Shown here one piece after another: positions 7,543 through 15,974 of a DNA stretch of 64,000 bases. Both the position numbers and the translations under genes were made by a program. The stretch comes from Planctomycetota bacterium. Lineage in GTDB: Bacteria > Planctomycetota > Phycisphaerae > Phycisphaerales > SM1A02. The notes beneath the pieces were generated by a model. That model did no database searches. It was not told the origin of the DNA and saw only the letters and a list, made by a program, of their open reading frames with translations. The stretch's first letter is position 1. Every line of letters begins with the position of its first letter. The stretch spans positions 1 through 64,000 of the forward strand of contig JAAELP010000127.1 in assembly GCA_024226535.1 (NCBI GenBank), written 5' to 3'.

Positions 7543-7572
7543 ATTATGACCGCCCGAAAGCCCCTTGGACAA
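7543..7572 (-). promoter_or_regulatory. Candidate sigma70 promoter for the histone-like gene
   Basis: On the minus strand TTGTCC (4 of 6 to the -35 consensus), an 18-bp spacer, and CATAAT (5 of 6 to the -10). The implied start is near 7536, giving a leader of about 90 bases. The surrounding 254-bp gap (7444-7697) is noticeably AT-richer than the rest of the window and holds no other gene I can support. The call rests on motif matching only. Confidence 0.4.
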
Positions 7573-7697
7573 GCGGCACGGCGGATAAACCGCACGTTGT
7601 TCGGATTCTGATCGGCATAAAACGAGCCATTCAGCCCCCCTGAATCGGAGGTTTGGCGTTGCAAGCCCCTGTCACATAGATGCTTACATCCGGCGCG

Positions 7698-8261
7698 TCA
7701 TCGCCGGATCCCTTTTGCCAACTCTACGCACGCCCTGCGGGCGGGGTGCGTGGCATCGCCAAGCAGCTCGTACATCGCCGACATCACACCCGTCGTGATC
7801 GCGCCGGCCGCCTCCCAGCGGCGCGTCGCCGGTGCGATCTGTTCCGGCTGCGACGCCGCCACCGCGTCGAGCACCACGAAGCTCTGGCGGCCGGTCACCT
7901 GGAGATCGAGCGCCGTCTGTAGGACACACACGTGGGCCTCGAGCCCGCAGATCAGGACGCTCGGCCGCCGCCACGCGAGCAGGTGCTCGTCCACGACATC
8001 CACGAGTGCGCTGAAGCGGGTCTTCTCGATCCGCGCCGCCGGGTCGATCATCGCCGCGTTCACGGAGCTGACCGTGCGGCCGAGCCCCGTCGGGTAGTGC
8101 TCGGTGATGAGCAGGGGGATGCCGAGCTCACCGGCCATGCGCATGAGGATCGTGCAATTCGTCACGAGCCGGTCGCGATCGGGGATCGTCGACACGAGCT
8201 TGTCCTGCACGTCGATCACCAGCAGGGCGGTCTCGTCGGGACGCAGACGCGGGATCGGCAT
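7698..8261 (-). CDS. Isochorismatase-family cysteine hydrolase
   Basis: A 187-aa member of the isochorismatase-like hydrolases. The Asp-Lys-Cys triad is visible: D17 in LLVIDVQDKL, K80 in IEKTRFSAL, and C112 in GLEAHVCVLQTALDL. The family includes nicotinamidases, N-carbamoyl hydrolases and proteins of unknown substrate. The GLEAHVCV form and short length are closest to the YcaC/isochorismatase-domain group, where the physiological substrate is usually unknown. No neighbouring pathway gene points to a substrate. It is separated from purB upstream by 62 bp on the same strand, and an AT-richer gap follows its stop. Confidence 0.83.
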   Translation of the reverse strand: MPIPRLRPDETALLVIDVQDKLVSTIPDRDRLVTNCTILMRMAGELGIPLLITEHYPTGLGRTVSSVNAAMIDPAARIEKTRFSALVDVVDEHLLAWRRPSVLICGLEAHVCVLQTALDLQVTGRQSFVVLDAVAASQPEQIAPATRRWEAAGAITTGVMSAMYELLGDATHPARRACVELAKGIRR

Positions 8262-8323
8262 GACGCACAGTGTAGAGGCAGGCGGGATCGGCTGGCAGGC
8301 TCTCCCCCCCGGTCGTCACTCCG

Positions 8324-9775
8324 TCAGACCGTCACCTCGGTCGCAGGCCCCAGCCGCGCGTGGTACCGATCGCGGATCGGCTCGACGATCTCGTTGACGA
8401 AGCGGTCCACCTGCTCGGGGGCGCGGCCGACGAACGCGGTCGGGTCGAGCGCGGCGTCGAGGTCGACGTTGGCGAAGATCGATTCGGCGCCCAGACGCTC
8501 GATGAGGTCGTTCGCCTCGCCCATCTCCTTGACCTGCTGCGCGGCGGCGACGCTGTGGGCGCGGATGATCTCGTGCGCCTCCTGGCGGTCGGCGCCCTGG
8601 CGAACGGCCTCCATCAGCAGGTTTTCCGCGGCCATGAACGGAAGCTCGGCCATGAGGGCGGCGCGGATCGTCCTCTCGTAAACGACGAGATCGCTCGTGA
8701 CGTTGTGCATGAGGTCGAGCACGCCGTCGAGGGCGAGGAACGACTCGGGCAGCACGAGCCGCCGGTTCGACGAGTCGTCGAGCGTGCGCTCCATCCACTG
8801 CGTGGACGCGGTGTTCAGCGGGTTCTGCGCGAGGCTCATCACGAACCTCGCCATGCCGCAGGCGCGCTCGCACCGCATCGGGTTGCGCTTGTACGGCATC
8901 GCGGATGACCCGACCTGCTTCTTCGCCCGCGGCTCCTCGACTTCCTTGCGGTGGGCGAGCAGGCGGATGTCCGACGCGCAGCGGTGCGCGGCGGCGGCGG
9001 TGGTCGCGAGCGTCCCGAGAATCTGCGCATCGACGAGACGCGGGTACGTCTGCCCGGTCACCGCGTAACGCATGTTGACCGGCCAGCCCATCTTCTCGGT
9101 GACCAGCTCGTCGAGCCGTTCGACCTTCGTCTCGTCACCGTCGAAGAGCGCCATGAACGACGCCTGCGTGCCGGTCGTGCCCTTGACGCCGCGGAAGCGC
9201 AGCGTCTCGAGGCGGAACTCGATCTCCTCCAGGGCGAGGGCGAAGTCGTACGCCCAGAGCGTGGCGCGCTTGCCCACCGTCGTCGGTTGCGCGGGCTGGA
9301 AGTGCGTGAAGCCGAGCGTCGGCAGGTCGCGGTAGCCGATCGCGAAGCTCCCGAGCGCATCGACGACCCGCGCGAGCTTGACGGCGAGCAGCTCCATCCC
9401 GTCGCGCATCTGGAGCAGCTCGGTGTTGCAGTTCACGAACTGGCTCGTCGCGCCCAGGTGCAGGATCGGGCGCACGGACGGGGCGATGTCGCCGAGGGCG
9501 TGGATGTGCGCCATCACGTCGTGGCGGAGCCGTCGCTCGTGGCGGGCGGCGGCGTCGAGGTCGATGTCGTCGAGATGGCTGCGCAGCTCGTCGAGCTGCG
9601 CGTCGGTGATCCCGCGGCCGTCGATCTTCAGGCCGAGGGCCTGCTGGGCCTCGGCGAGGGCGAGCCAGAGGCGACGCCAGGTCGTGAACTTCCGACGGTC
9701 GGACCAGATTCCGCGCATCTCCGCAGAGGCGTAGCGGCCTTCCAGCGGCGATCGGTAGCCTTCGTGTGCGGTCAT
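8324..9775 (-). CDS. purB: Adenylosuccinate lyase
   Basis: Fumarase/aspartase-superfamily enzyme (483 aa) acting twice in purine synthesis: SAICAR to AICAR plus fumarate, and adenylosuccinate to AMP plus fumarate. The superfamily signature GSSAMPYKRNPMRCERACGMAR is clear at about residues 290-311 and carries the flexible catalytic-Ser loop. Other supports are LGATSQFVNCNTEL (about 107-120, with the Thr-Ser pair) and LGFTHFQPAQPTTVGKR (about 154-170, with the catalytic His). The size is like that of vertebrate and archaeal-type PurB rather than the shorter B. subtilis form. It stands alone, divergent from the ECF sigma gene across a gap of about 50 bp. Confidence 0.95.
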   Translation of the reverse strand: MTAHEGYRSPLEGRYASAEMRGIWSDRRKFTTWRRLWLALAEAQQALGLKIDGRGITDAQLDELRSHLDDIDLDAAARHERRLRHDVMAHIHALGDIAPSVRPILHLGATSQFVNCNTELLQMRDGMELLAVKLARVVDALGSFAIGYRDLPTLGFTHFQPAQPTTVGKRATLWAYDFALALEEIEFRLETLRFRGVKGTTGTQASFMALFDGDETKVERLDELVTEKMGWPVNMRYAVTGQTYPRLVDAQILGTLATTAAAAHRCASDIRLLAHRKEVEEPRAKKQVGSSAMPYKRNPMRCERACGMARFVMSLAQNPLNTASTQWMERTLDDSSNRRLVLPESFLALDGVLDLMHNVTSDLVVYERTIRAALMAELPFMAAENLLMEAVRQGADRQEAHEIIRAHSVAAAQQVKEMGEANDLIERLGAESIFANVDLDAALDPTAFVGRAPEQVDRFVNEIVEPIRDRYHARLGPATEVTV

Positions 9776-9826
9776 CGGGGTACCATAGCCGGGGGCCGCA
9801 CGGCAATCCCATCAACGGAGCACGCA

Positions 9827-10582
9827 GTGGACGCGTCCGCGGCCGGATCAACCCCGCCTGAGTCGCCGGCCGGGTCGGGAACCCCCGGCAGCGCCGGGTC
9901 TGCCGCCGGATCGTCGCCCCCGCTCACCGAGACGACCGACCGCCTGACCCCGCTCCGCGAGATGCAGCTCATCCGCGCCCACCTCGAGGGGGGCGATCCC
10001 GACGCGCTCTCCGCGCTGCTCCACTCGTACCAGGGCCGTATCTACAGCGTCTGTTACCGGATGTTGCGGCGCCGGGAGGATGCCGCGGACCTCACCCAGG
10101 ACGCCCTGTTACGGATCATGGAGGGCCTCGGAAGCTACGACGGGCGGGCCGCGTTCAGCACCTGGGCGATCCGCGTGGCGATGAACTGCTGCCTGAGCCA
10201 CCTGCGGCGGGAGCGGATCCGCCGCCACGGATCCCTCGATGAGCCAGTCGGCCCCGGCGAGGAGCCTCGCCATGCCCGGCTGCCCGGCGGCGGGGAACTT
10301 TCGGGGCCCGAGCGCGTCGAACGGGGTGAGACGAGCCGGATCGTGGTTCGCGCGTTGGCGTCGCTCGACCCGGCGATGCGGGCCGCCCTGGTGCTCCGCG
10401 ATCTCCAGGGCCTCGACTACCAGCAGGTCGGGGCGGTGCTGGGGGTCGCGGTGGGGACGGTGAAGTCCCGCCTGTTCCGGGCCCGCGCGGCGTTGCGGGA
10501 GGAGGTCGAACGGCAACTGGCTGGGGCGACCGAGACGGAGGCGGACGAGGAGGATACGGACGACGGGGGATCGATCGAATGA
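9827..10582 (+). CDS. ECF-type RNA polymerase sigma factor (GTG start)
   Basis: A 251-aa ECF sigma. Residues 1-40 are a Ser/Gly/Pro-rich tail not found in most ECF sigmas. Region 2 follows (RIYSVCYRMLRRREDAADLTQDALLRIM, then FSTWAIRVAMNCCLSHLRR), and region 4 ends in LQGLDYQQVGAVLGVAVGTVKSRLFRAR. The frame is open far upstream inside antisense purB, but no ATG is suitable. GTG at 9827 with GGAG six bases before it begins just after the purB start and is chosen. The putative anti-sigma gene follows after 18 bp, so the two form a unit. Confidence 0.86.
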   Translation: MDASAAGSTPPESPAGSGTPGSAGSAAGSSPPLTETTDRLTPLREMQLIRAHLEGGDPDALSALLHSYQGRIYSVCYRMLRRREDAADLTQDALLRIMEGLGSYDGRAAFSTWAIRVAMNCCLSHLRRERIRRHGSLDEPVGPGEEPRHARLPGGGELSGPERVERGETSRIVVRALASLDPAMRAALVLRDLQGLDYQQVGAVLGVAVGTVKSRLFRARAALREEVERQLAGATETEADEEDTDDGGSIE

Positions 10583-10600
10583 GCGGGGCCGGACCGAACC

Positions 10601-11899
10601 ATGTTTGAGCGTTTCAAGGAAACCGAACTCCTCGCGTACGTCGAGGGCGAGCTGAGCGACGGGAAGCGTCGGTCGGTGGAGAAGCGCCTCGCCCGCGACC
10701 CGGAGGTGGCCGCCCTCGTGGAGGCGATGCGGGCCGACCGCCAGCAGCTTCAGGGTGTCGTCGCCCCGGCGCTCCCGATGGACTTCGTCGCCGCGCTGGA
10801 GCCGCAGCTCGCGCGGTCGATGCTGATCGACGGCGGCTCGGCGACCGGTGGCTCGGCGCGGGCTTCGCGGCAGCCGGGCGCGTACCGGCGCAAGCACCGG
10901 CGTACGCATCGGGCCGCGCATCGGCGTCATCGCCTGACGCGTTTCGCGGTGGTGGCGGTGGTACTGGTCGCGCTCTTCGCCGGGGTGTGGGCGGTTCTGA
11001 CGCTCGTCCCGCTTGGCGGTGGAGGCGGCGCCGGTGAGCGCATGGCGGATAACGAGTTGACGCCGCCGGCGATCGCGTCAGCTCGGGGGTCGCGGGATTC
11101 GGCGGCTGAAGGCGGTTCCGATGCGCCGGCGTCCGACGCTCTCGGCGCCGATGAGGTCATCCATCATCGGCTTCCGTTGCCGGCGCCGACGGTCGTTCAG
11201 CAGGCGCCCGCCGGTGTCTCGCCGGAGCCGATCACCGTGGAGGCGGGCTTCGCGCTGGTCATCCACGCCGACGACACCGCCGAGGTCGCCGACATCGAGC
11301 GCGTCATGACACGCGTGCTGACCGCGATGAGCACGGACGAAACGGCGATCCCCCAAGCCAATACGGATACCGTCGCGCTCGTGCGCAACTTCACCCACGA
11401 CGAGGCGAGTCAATTGCTGGCCATGTGGTCGGCGGGGACGGACGCCCCGACGGCGCCGCTCGCCGTCTCCGGCATGGATCTCACGCGCACGACGCGGCTG
11501 GACGAGATCGACCTGCCCCGCTGGCGCGAGCGGCTCCAGCGCGAACGCGAGACCACGAGCGAGCAGATCCTCGGCCCGCGCGAGATCGCGCCGGGCTGGG
11601 AGGAGCAGTTCGACCTCTCCGCACGAGGCGCGACGCACACCGTGGTCGTGCCCGAGGAACAGCTTGCCGAGTTCCTTCGCCGGCTCCGCCTCGCCGAGGG
11701 ACAGCGTACGTTCCTGAGGGAGTTGCCGGCCGTCGGCGAGTCCGCCGCCGCCGACGTGCCCGCCGACGACGAGACCATGCGTCGCTGGGTGCGGGAATCC
11801 CGCCTCGTCCGCGACTTCATCGCGCGTCTCGACGAGATCACCGGCCGCGAAGGCCGCGAGACATCGGTTCTGCTGCCGGTGGTGATCGAAACGCGCTGA
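10601..11899 (+). CDS. Putative membrane anti-sigma factor with large outer domain
   Basis: A 432-aa protein paired with the ECF sigma before it. The N-terminus (ETELLAYVEGELSDGKRRSVEKRLARDPEV) resembles the anti-sigma helical domain but lacks the zinc His/Cys residues, so it would be of the non-zinc class. A strongly basic stretch (about residues 97-114) precedes one transmembrane helix (FAVVAVVLVALFAGVWAVLTLV, about 115-136). About 290 residues then lie outside. These contain a segment with IEVERVMTRVL-like helices (ADIERVMTRVLTAMS) and a conserved-looking C-terminus, but no domain I can name. The function as sigma inhibitor is inferred from position and topology. Confidence 0.62.
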   Translation: MFERFKETELLAYVEGELSDGKRRSVEKRLARDPEVAALVEAMRADRQQLQGVVAPALPMDFVAALEPQLARSMLIDGGSATGGSARASRQPGAYRRKHRRTHRAAHRRHRLTRFAVVAVVLVALFAGVWAVLTLVPLGGGGGAGERMADNELTPPAIASARGSRDSAAEGGSDAPASDALGADEVIHHRLPLPAPTVVQQAPAGVSPEPITVEAGFALVIHADDTAEVADIERVMTRVLTAMSTDETAIPQANTDTVALVRNFTHDEASQLLAMWSAGTDAPTAPLAVSGMDLTRTTRLDEIDLPRWRERLQRERETTSEQILGPREIAPGWEEQFDLSARGATHTVVVPEEQLAEFLRRLRLAEGQRTFLRELPAVGESAAADVPADDETMRRWVRESRLVRDFIARLDEITGREGRETSVLLPVVIETR

Positions 11900-11912
11900 G
11901 CCGCGGGTCTCC

Positions 11913-12581
11913 CTACGACTTGAGCTTCGATTCCTCGCCGCGCATCAGGCGGCCGATGTTCGCGCGGTGGCGCCAGACGACGAGCGCCGCGAGCAGGATC
12001 GTGACGACCAGCGGCGGTGACGCATGGCGGAGCTGCGCGAGCGTGTCGCCCGTATTCGGGATGACCGAGACGACGTACCAGACGGGCAGGCTCACCGCCG
12101 CGCAGAGGCTCGCGAGCGAGACGATCCGCGTGAAGCGCACGACCGCGTACCAGACGACGAGCGCCGCGAGCGCGGGCAGCGTGAGCACCGGCCATAGCGC
12201 CAGCATCGCGCCGAAGCTCGTGGCCACGCCCTTGCCGCCGCGGAAGTAGAGGAAGATCGACGCCATGTGACCGATCACGGCCGCCACGGCGACGAGCATC
12301 CAGAGCCACATCTCGTTCGTCGTCAGCCCGCCCGGCGCCGGTCGCCGGCCGAGAACTTCGCACGCGAAGCCCGCGACGAGCACGGGTCCGGCGCCCTTGA
12401 GCAGGTCGAGCACGAAGCAGAGCGAGCCGAGCTTCCGCCCGAGCACGCGGCCGACGTTCGTGGCGCCGATGTTCTTCGAGCCGTGCTCGCGGATGTCCAC
12501 GCCGCGCATCCGACCGAGGATCAGGCCGAAGGGGATCGACCCGACCAGGTACGCGCCGATGATGCAGCCGGCCCAGATCAT
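11913..12581 (-). CDS. plsY: Glycerol-3-phosphate acyltransferase PlsY
   Basis: Integral membrane enzyme (222 aa) that transfers an acyl group from acyl-phosphate to glycerol 3-phosphate, the first step of phospholipid synthesis. The three PlsY motifs are present: GSIPFGLIL(G) near residue 12, the Gly-rich loop GSKNIGATNVGR near 33-44, and FRGGKGVATSFG near 105-116. Five to six hydrophobic helices span the chain. The ATG at 12581 overlaps the stop of the heptosyltransferase gene by four bases (ATGA), which indicates translational coupling. PlsX, its usual partner, is not in the window. Confidence 0.95.
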   Translation of the reverse strand: MIWAGCIIGAYLVGSIPFGLILGRMRGVDIREHGSKNIGATNVGRVLGRKLGSLCFVLDLLKGAGPVLVAGFACEVLGRRPAPGGLTTNEMWLWMLVAVAAVIGHMASIFLYFRGGKGVATSFGAMLALWPVLTLPALAALVVWYAVVRFTRIVSLASLCAAVSLPVWYVVSVIPNTGDTLAQLRHASPPLVVTILLAALVVWRHRANIGRLMRGEESKLKS

Positions 12582-13600
12582 GGAGCGTTCAGGATACCCG
12601 CCGCCGCCGCGAGAACGTCCTCGACGCTGATCCGGTCGATCGTGCAGAGCCGGGCGTGCCGGTCGGCGATCAGCTCCTCCGGCAGGAACGGCTCGGCGAG
12701 CAGCAGCCGCTCGCACGGCACGTTCAGCGTGGTCCACCGATGATCGGTGGGCCCGAAGAGCGCGACGGTGGGGGTGCCGAGGGCGGCGGCGATGTGCCGG
12801 GGACCGGTGTCGTTGGTGATCATCAGGGCCGCGCGCTCCACGACGCCCTTCAGCGACCCGAGCGTGATCCCGCGGGCGGCGAGGTTCTCGACATCGGTCT
12901 CCGCGGCCGCGACAACTGCTTCGAGGACCGTGTGCTCACCCGGCGAGCCGCTCACCACGCACCGCAGGCCGTGTCGGTTGCGCAACGCGTCGGCGACGCG
13001 GGCAACGCGCTCCGCCGGCCAGCGCTTGGCGGGATCGTTCGCCCCGGGATTCAGCACCGCGAACGGCTCGTCCACGCCGTCGAGCAGTTCGGCGGCGGCG
13101 GCGCGCTGGTCGTCGGTGACCGCCAGCTCCAGCCGCGTGTCGTCGATCTCCGCGTGGAGCGCGAAGCTCGCGAGACGTGCGAAGTAGTCGACCATCGGTG
13201 TCGGCGTCGCGGAGCGCTCGACGGCCAGACGCTCGGTCAGGAGGCCGCGGCGTCCGTCGCGCTCGTAGCCGATGCGCACCGGGATGCCGGCCAACCGCGC
13301 CGTCAACGCGCTGCGGAAGCTGTTGGGCAGCACGAGCACCGCGTCCGCTCGCACGGTGCGCAGCCGCCGCGCGCACCGCCACGGCCCGAGCAGCCCACGC
13401 ATGTCCATCGGCACGCGCTCGTCGATCCACGGGCACCCGTCCAGCAGCTCGTCGAGCCCCGAACGCATCGCTACCACGAGCCGCGCCTCCGGCCGCCACA
13501 CCCGGATCGCGCGCAGCACCGGCGTCGCCATGACGGTGTCACCAACCCACGAGGGGCAGATGATGAGGAGGGTCGAGATGTCGGTTGGAAGGGGGGGCAC
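12578..13600 (-). CDS. Family 9 heptosyltransferase (WaaF-like)
   Basis: GT9 glycosyltransferase of 340 aa, the family that adds L,D-heptose to the LPS inner core. The GT-B halves are recognisable: the N-terminal PSWVGDTVMATPVLRAIR, the linker LPNSFRSALTARLAGIPVRIGY, and the nucleotide-sugar side NPGANDPAKRWP...ITNDTGPRHIAAALGTPTVALFGPTD. This is the lipopolysaccharide heptosyltransferase II pattern, and the nearby gmhB-type phosphatase fits heptose supply. Translation appears to begin at GTG (13600); the nearest ATG is too far inside the first domain. plsY follows with a 4-bp overlap. The presence of this pathway argues for a Gram-negative outer membrane. Confidence 0.88.
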   Translation of the reverse strand: MPPLPTDISTLLIICPSWVGDTVMATPVLRAIRVWRPEARLVVAMRSGLDELLDGCPWIDERVPMDMRGLLGPWRCARRLRTVRADAVLVLPNSFRSALTARLAGIPVRIGYERDGRRGLLTERLAVERSATPTPMVDYFARLASFALHAEIDDTRLELAVTDDQRAAAAELLDGVDEPFAVLNPGANDPAKRWPAERVARVADALRNRHGLRCVVSGSPGEHTVLEAVVAAAETDVENLAARGITLGSLKGVVERAALMITNDTGPRHIAAALGTPTVALFGPTDHRWTTLNVPCERLLLAEPFLPEELIADRHARLCTIDRISVEDVLAAAAGILNAP

Positions 13601-13626
13601 GATGAAGCTAGCGACGGGATCTCACC

Positions 13627-13938
13627 TCAACTCCACTCCTCGCCCTCTTCTTCGCTCGACGACGGCTCGCCCCACAGCGTTTCGGTGCCGTACTTCTGCG
13701 TGTACCAGCGGGTCGTGAGGCGGCGGAGTTCCAGGGCGAGGCCGACGGCCTCGACGCGACCGGCGCGGAGACGCACGGTGATGTGGTCGTCTTCGGCGTG
13801 GATTCGAGCCACCTCGAGGCCTTGGCGCTCGGCGATCGCGTGGGCGGTCGCCACGACCATGTCGCGGATGGCCGAGTCGGCCAGCGGGGCTCCCTCGAGG
13901 GCGCGCAGCGTGATCTCGGTCACCTCGCCTTCGCTCAT
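13627..13938 (-). CDS. Small hypothetical protein
   Basis: A 103-aa soluble protein that I do not recognise. The sequence has an alpha-beta pattern (ITLRALEGAPLADSAIRDMVVATAHAIAERQGLEV then ITVRLRAGRVEAVGLALELRRLT), followed by an aromatic segment (WYTQKYGTETLWGE) and a Ser/Glu tail. There are no membrane segments or cysteines. Its ATG overlaps the stop of the gmhB fusion gene by four bases, and the heptosyltransferase begins 26 bp later, so it sits within an apparent LPS operon and may contribute to that pathway. The function is unknown. Confidence 0.7.
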   Translation of the reverse strand: MSEGEVTEITLRALEGAPLADSAIRDMVVATAHAIAERQGLEVARIHAEDDHITVRLRAGRVEAVGLALELRRLTTRWYTQKYGTETLWGEPSSSEEEGEEWS

Positions 13939-14840
13939 CCCTTGAGATCCGCCAGGAGCAGGGCGATCGTCATGAGCTGGGCGAGCACCGCTCCGGCCAT
14001 CCACCTCATGAACACGTCCGTCGACCCCGCGCCGAGCTGCATCAGCCCGAGCACGGCGAGCAGCAGGGCCAGGAGCTGGGTCATGCCGGCGGCGAGCCGG
14101 AAGATGGTGAACTCGGCCCGTTTGAGGTGCTCGCCACGCATCTCCTCGGTCAGGTCGAGGATCGCCTTGCGCAGCCCCTCGACCTCGGTGCCGCCCTTGC
14201 GCTTGGTCCGCGGTGGCGCCGACGGTCCGTCGGGAGCCGGTCGCGGCGGGCGTTTCGTCGCCGTCGGGGCGGCGCCGTTGGGCGCGGTCCCCGAATGCAG
14301 GATCAGCTCGACGGCTTTCCGGAAGGACGCGGCGGTCCCCGTCGGGCTCGGCTCGGCCCCGGCCTCACCGTGCTCGGAGATCAGCACGGTGCGGCAGCCC
14401 GCGGCGTGCCCGGCGGCGACGTCGCGTGGCTGGTCACCGATCATCCAGCACCGCTTGAGATCGAGGTGCAGATCGCGGGCCGCCTGGAGCAGCATTCCGG
14501 GGTTCGGCTTGCGCCACGGGTGGTCGCGCCGGTACTCCTCGAGCGGCGCCTCGGGGTGATACGGGCAGTAGTAGAACCGGTTGATGAGGCTGCGCGACCC
14601 GGCCCCCTCGTCCACGAGCATCGCGATGCGCTGGTGCACGGCGTCCACGTCGTCCTCGGTGAATCGACCCCGCGCCACGCCGCCCTGGTTCGTGACGACG
14701 ATGAGCCGGAACCCGGCGTCGTGCAGGGCCTTCAGTCCGGCGGGCACGCCACCGAGCAGGCGCACGTCCTCCGGCTCGCCGAGATCACCGTCGTTGGCGA
14801 TGAGCGTGTTGTCGCGGTCGAGAAAGACGGCGGCGTCCAT
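13935..14840 (-). CDS. HAD phosphatase GmhB fused to a C-terminal membrane hairpin
   Basis: Residues 1-180 are a histidinol-phosphatase/GmhB-type HAD phosphatase. They show the DxDxT motif (D8-R-D10-N-T12), VVTNQGGVARGRFTEDDV, the zinc-loop form YYCPYHPEAP, and KPNPGMLLQAARDL...MIGDQPRDVAAG. GmhB removes the C7 phosphate from heptose bisphosphate on the way to ADP-heptose. The zinc loop keeps one Cys (CPYH) but lacks the usual second Cys pair. After a Pro/Ala linker (about 190-215) come a helix with basic and acidic residues and two hydrophobic segments (about 247-266 and 276-297). This membrane tail is not part of normal GmhB. Position beside a heptosyltransferase supports the LPS role. Confidence 0.8.
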   Translation of the reverse strand: MDAAVFLDRDNTLIANDGDLGEPEDVRLLGGVPAGLKALHDAGFRLIVVTNQGGVARGRFTEDDVDAVHQRIAMLVDEGAGSRSLINRFYYCPYHPEAPLEEYRRDHPWRKPNPGMLLQAARDLHLDLKRCWMIGDQPRDVAAGHAAGCRTVLISEHGEAGAEPSPTGTAASFRKAVELILHSGTAPNGAAPTATKRPPRPAPDGPSAPPRTKRKGGTEVEGLRKAILDLTEEMRGEHLKRAEFTIFRLAAGMTQLLALLLAVLGLMQLGAGSTDVFMRWMAGAVLAQLMTIALLLADLKG

Positions 14841-14852
14841 GGGGCGCGTACT

Positions 14853-15947
14853 CTACTCTCCGAAGCTCGTGCGCACGGAGCGCGCGATGTCGATCAGGGG
14901 GTGATCCCGCGGAACCAGACGCTGGCTGCCGACGGCGGTCATGAGCCCGGTGTCGCCGATGCGGTCGCCGCACGAGGTGACCATCCGGCTCTTGGCGCCG
15001 TCCATGAGGATCCCGAGGGCGTGGTAGCCGAACTGGGTGGCGAGGACGCGGTCGGCGGGGACGGGCGGGCCGCCGCGCTGGACGTGGCCGAGCACGGTGG
15101 TCCGCGTCTCCAGCCCGGTGCGCTCGGCGATCGCCTGGGCGACGTGCTCGCCGATGCCGCCGAGGCGGGCGGTGTGGTGGCTCTGGCCGACGTGGAAGGC
15201 GACGACCTGGTCCTCGCCCTTCACCGCCGCGCCCTCGGCGCAGGCGATGATCGAGAACCCACGGCCGCGCTGGGTGCGGCTTTCGACGAACTTGCTCACG
15301 GCGTCGAGATCGAAGGGGATCTCCGGCAGCAGGATCACGTCCGAGCCCGACGCCAGCCCGGCGTGGAGCGTCAGCCACCCGGCGTTGCGACCCATCAGCT
15401 CGCAGACCATGACGCGGTGGTGGCTCGCCGCGGTCGAGTGGAGCCGGTCCAGCGAGAGCGTCGCCGTCGTGTACGCCGTCGTGAAACCGAAGGAGATGTC
15501 CGTGCCGACGATGTCGTTGTCGATCGTCTTGGGCACGCCGATGCAGTTGATGCCGGCGTCGATGAACGGGGCCGCACACGCCATCGTGCCGTCGCCGCCG
15601 ATCACGATCAGGGCGTCCAGTTGGTGCTTGTCGACGGTCGCGACGCACCGGTCCACGACGTTCTCGAAGATCGGCTCGCCGTCAGCGTCGTCCCCGACGT
15701 AGTACCGGGCGGGATCGGCGCGGTTGTTGGTCCCGAGGATCGTCCCTCCCCGGGTGAGGATCCCGGAAACGTGCAGGCTCATCAGCTCGCCGACCCGGTC
15801 CTCGATGAGCCCCTGGAAGCCGTCCTCGATCCCGAAGACGCGGACGCCGTACCGGTAGATCGCCGCTTTGGCGACGGAGCGGATCACCGCGTTGAGCCCG
15901 GGACAGTCGCCCCCTCCGGTCAGAACCCCGATTCGTTTGATGGCCAT
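14853..15947 (-). CDS. pfkA: 6-phosphofructokinase, mixed-type (G104/K124 pattern)
   Basis: Phosphofructokinase of 364 aa that phosphorylates fructose 6-phosphate in glycolysis. GVLTGGGDCPGLNAVIR opens the protein, GGDGTM holds G120, and PKTIDNDI holds K140 and the catalytic D143. By known E. coli numbering these correspond to G104 and K124. Gly at the first place is the ATP-type residue and Lys at the second is the PPi-type residue. This combination marks the mixed (group III) clade, in which both ATP- and PPi-using members are known, so the phosphate donor cannot be read from sequence. It starts 27 bp from the divergent lysS start and is followed by the gmhB gene after 12 bp. Confidence 0.92.
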   Translation of the reverse strand: MAIKRIGVLTGGGDCPGLNAVIRSVAKAAIYRYGVRVFGIEDGFQGLIEDRVGELMSLHVSGILTRGGTILGTNNRADPARYYVGDDADGEPIFENVVDRCVATVDKHQLDALIVIGGDGTMACAAPFIDAGINCIGVPKTIDNDIVGTDISFGFTTAYTTATLSLDRLHSTAASHHRVMVCELMGRNAGWLTLHAGLASGSDVILLPEIPFDLDAVSKFVESRTQRGRGFSIIACAEGAAVKGEDQVVAFHVGQSHHTARLGGIGEHVAQAIAERTGLETRTTVLGHVQRGGPPVPADRVLATQFGYHALGILMDGAKSRMVTSCGDRIGDTGLMTAVGSQRLVPRDHPLIDIARSVRTSFGE

Positions 15948-15974
15948 GGTCGGAAGGGTATCATCCCTGCCGCC

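Noticed and set aside
14127-15974. Upstream extension of the lysS reading frame by more than 600 codons
   Set aside because: It is antisense to pfkA and gmhB, and the LysRS homology begins at the ATG near 15975.
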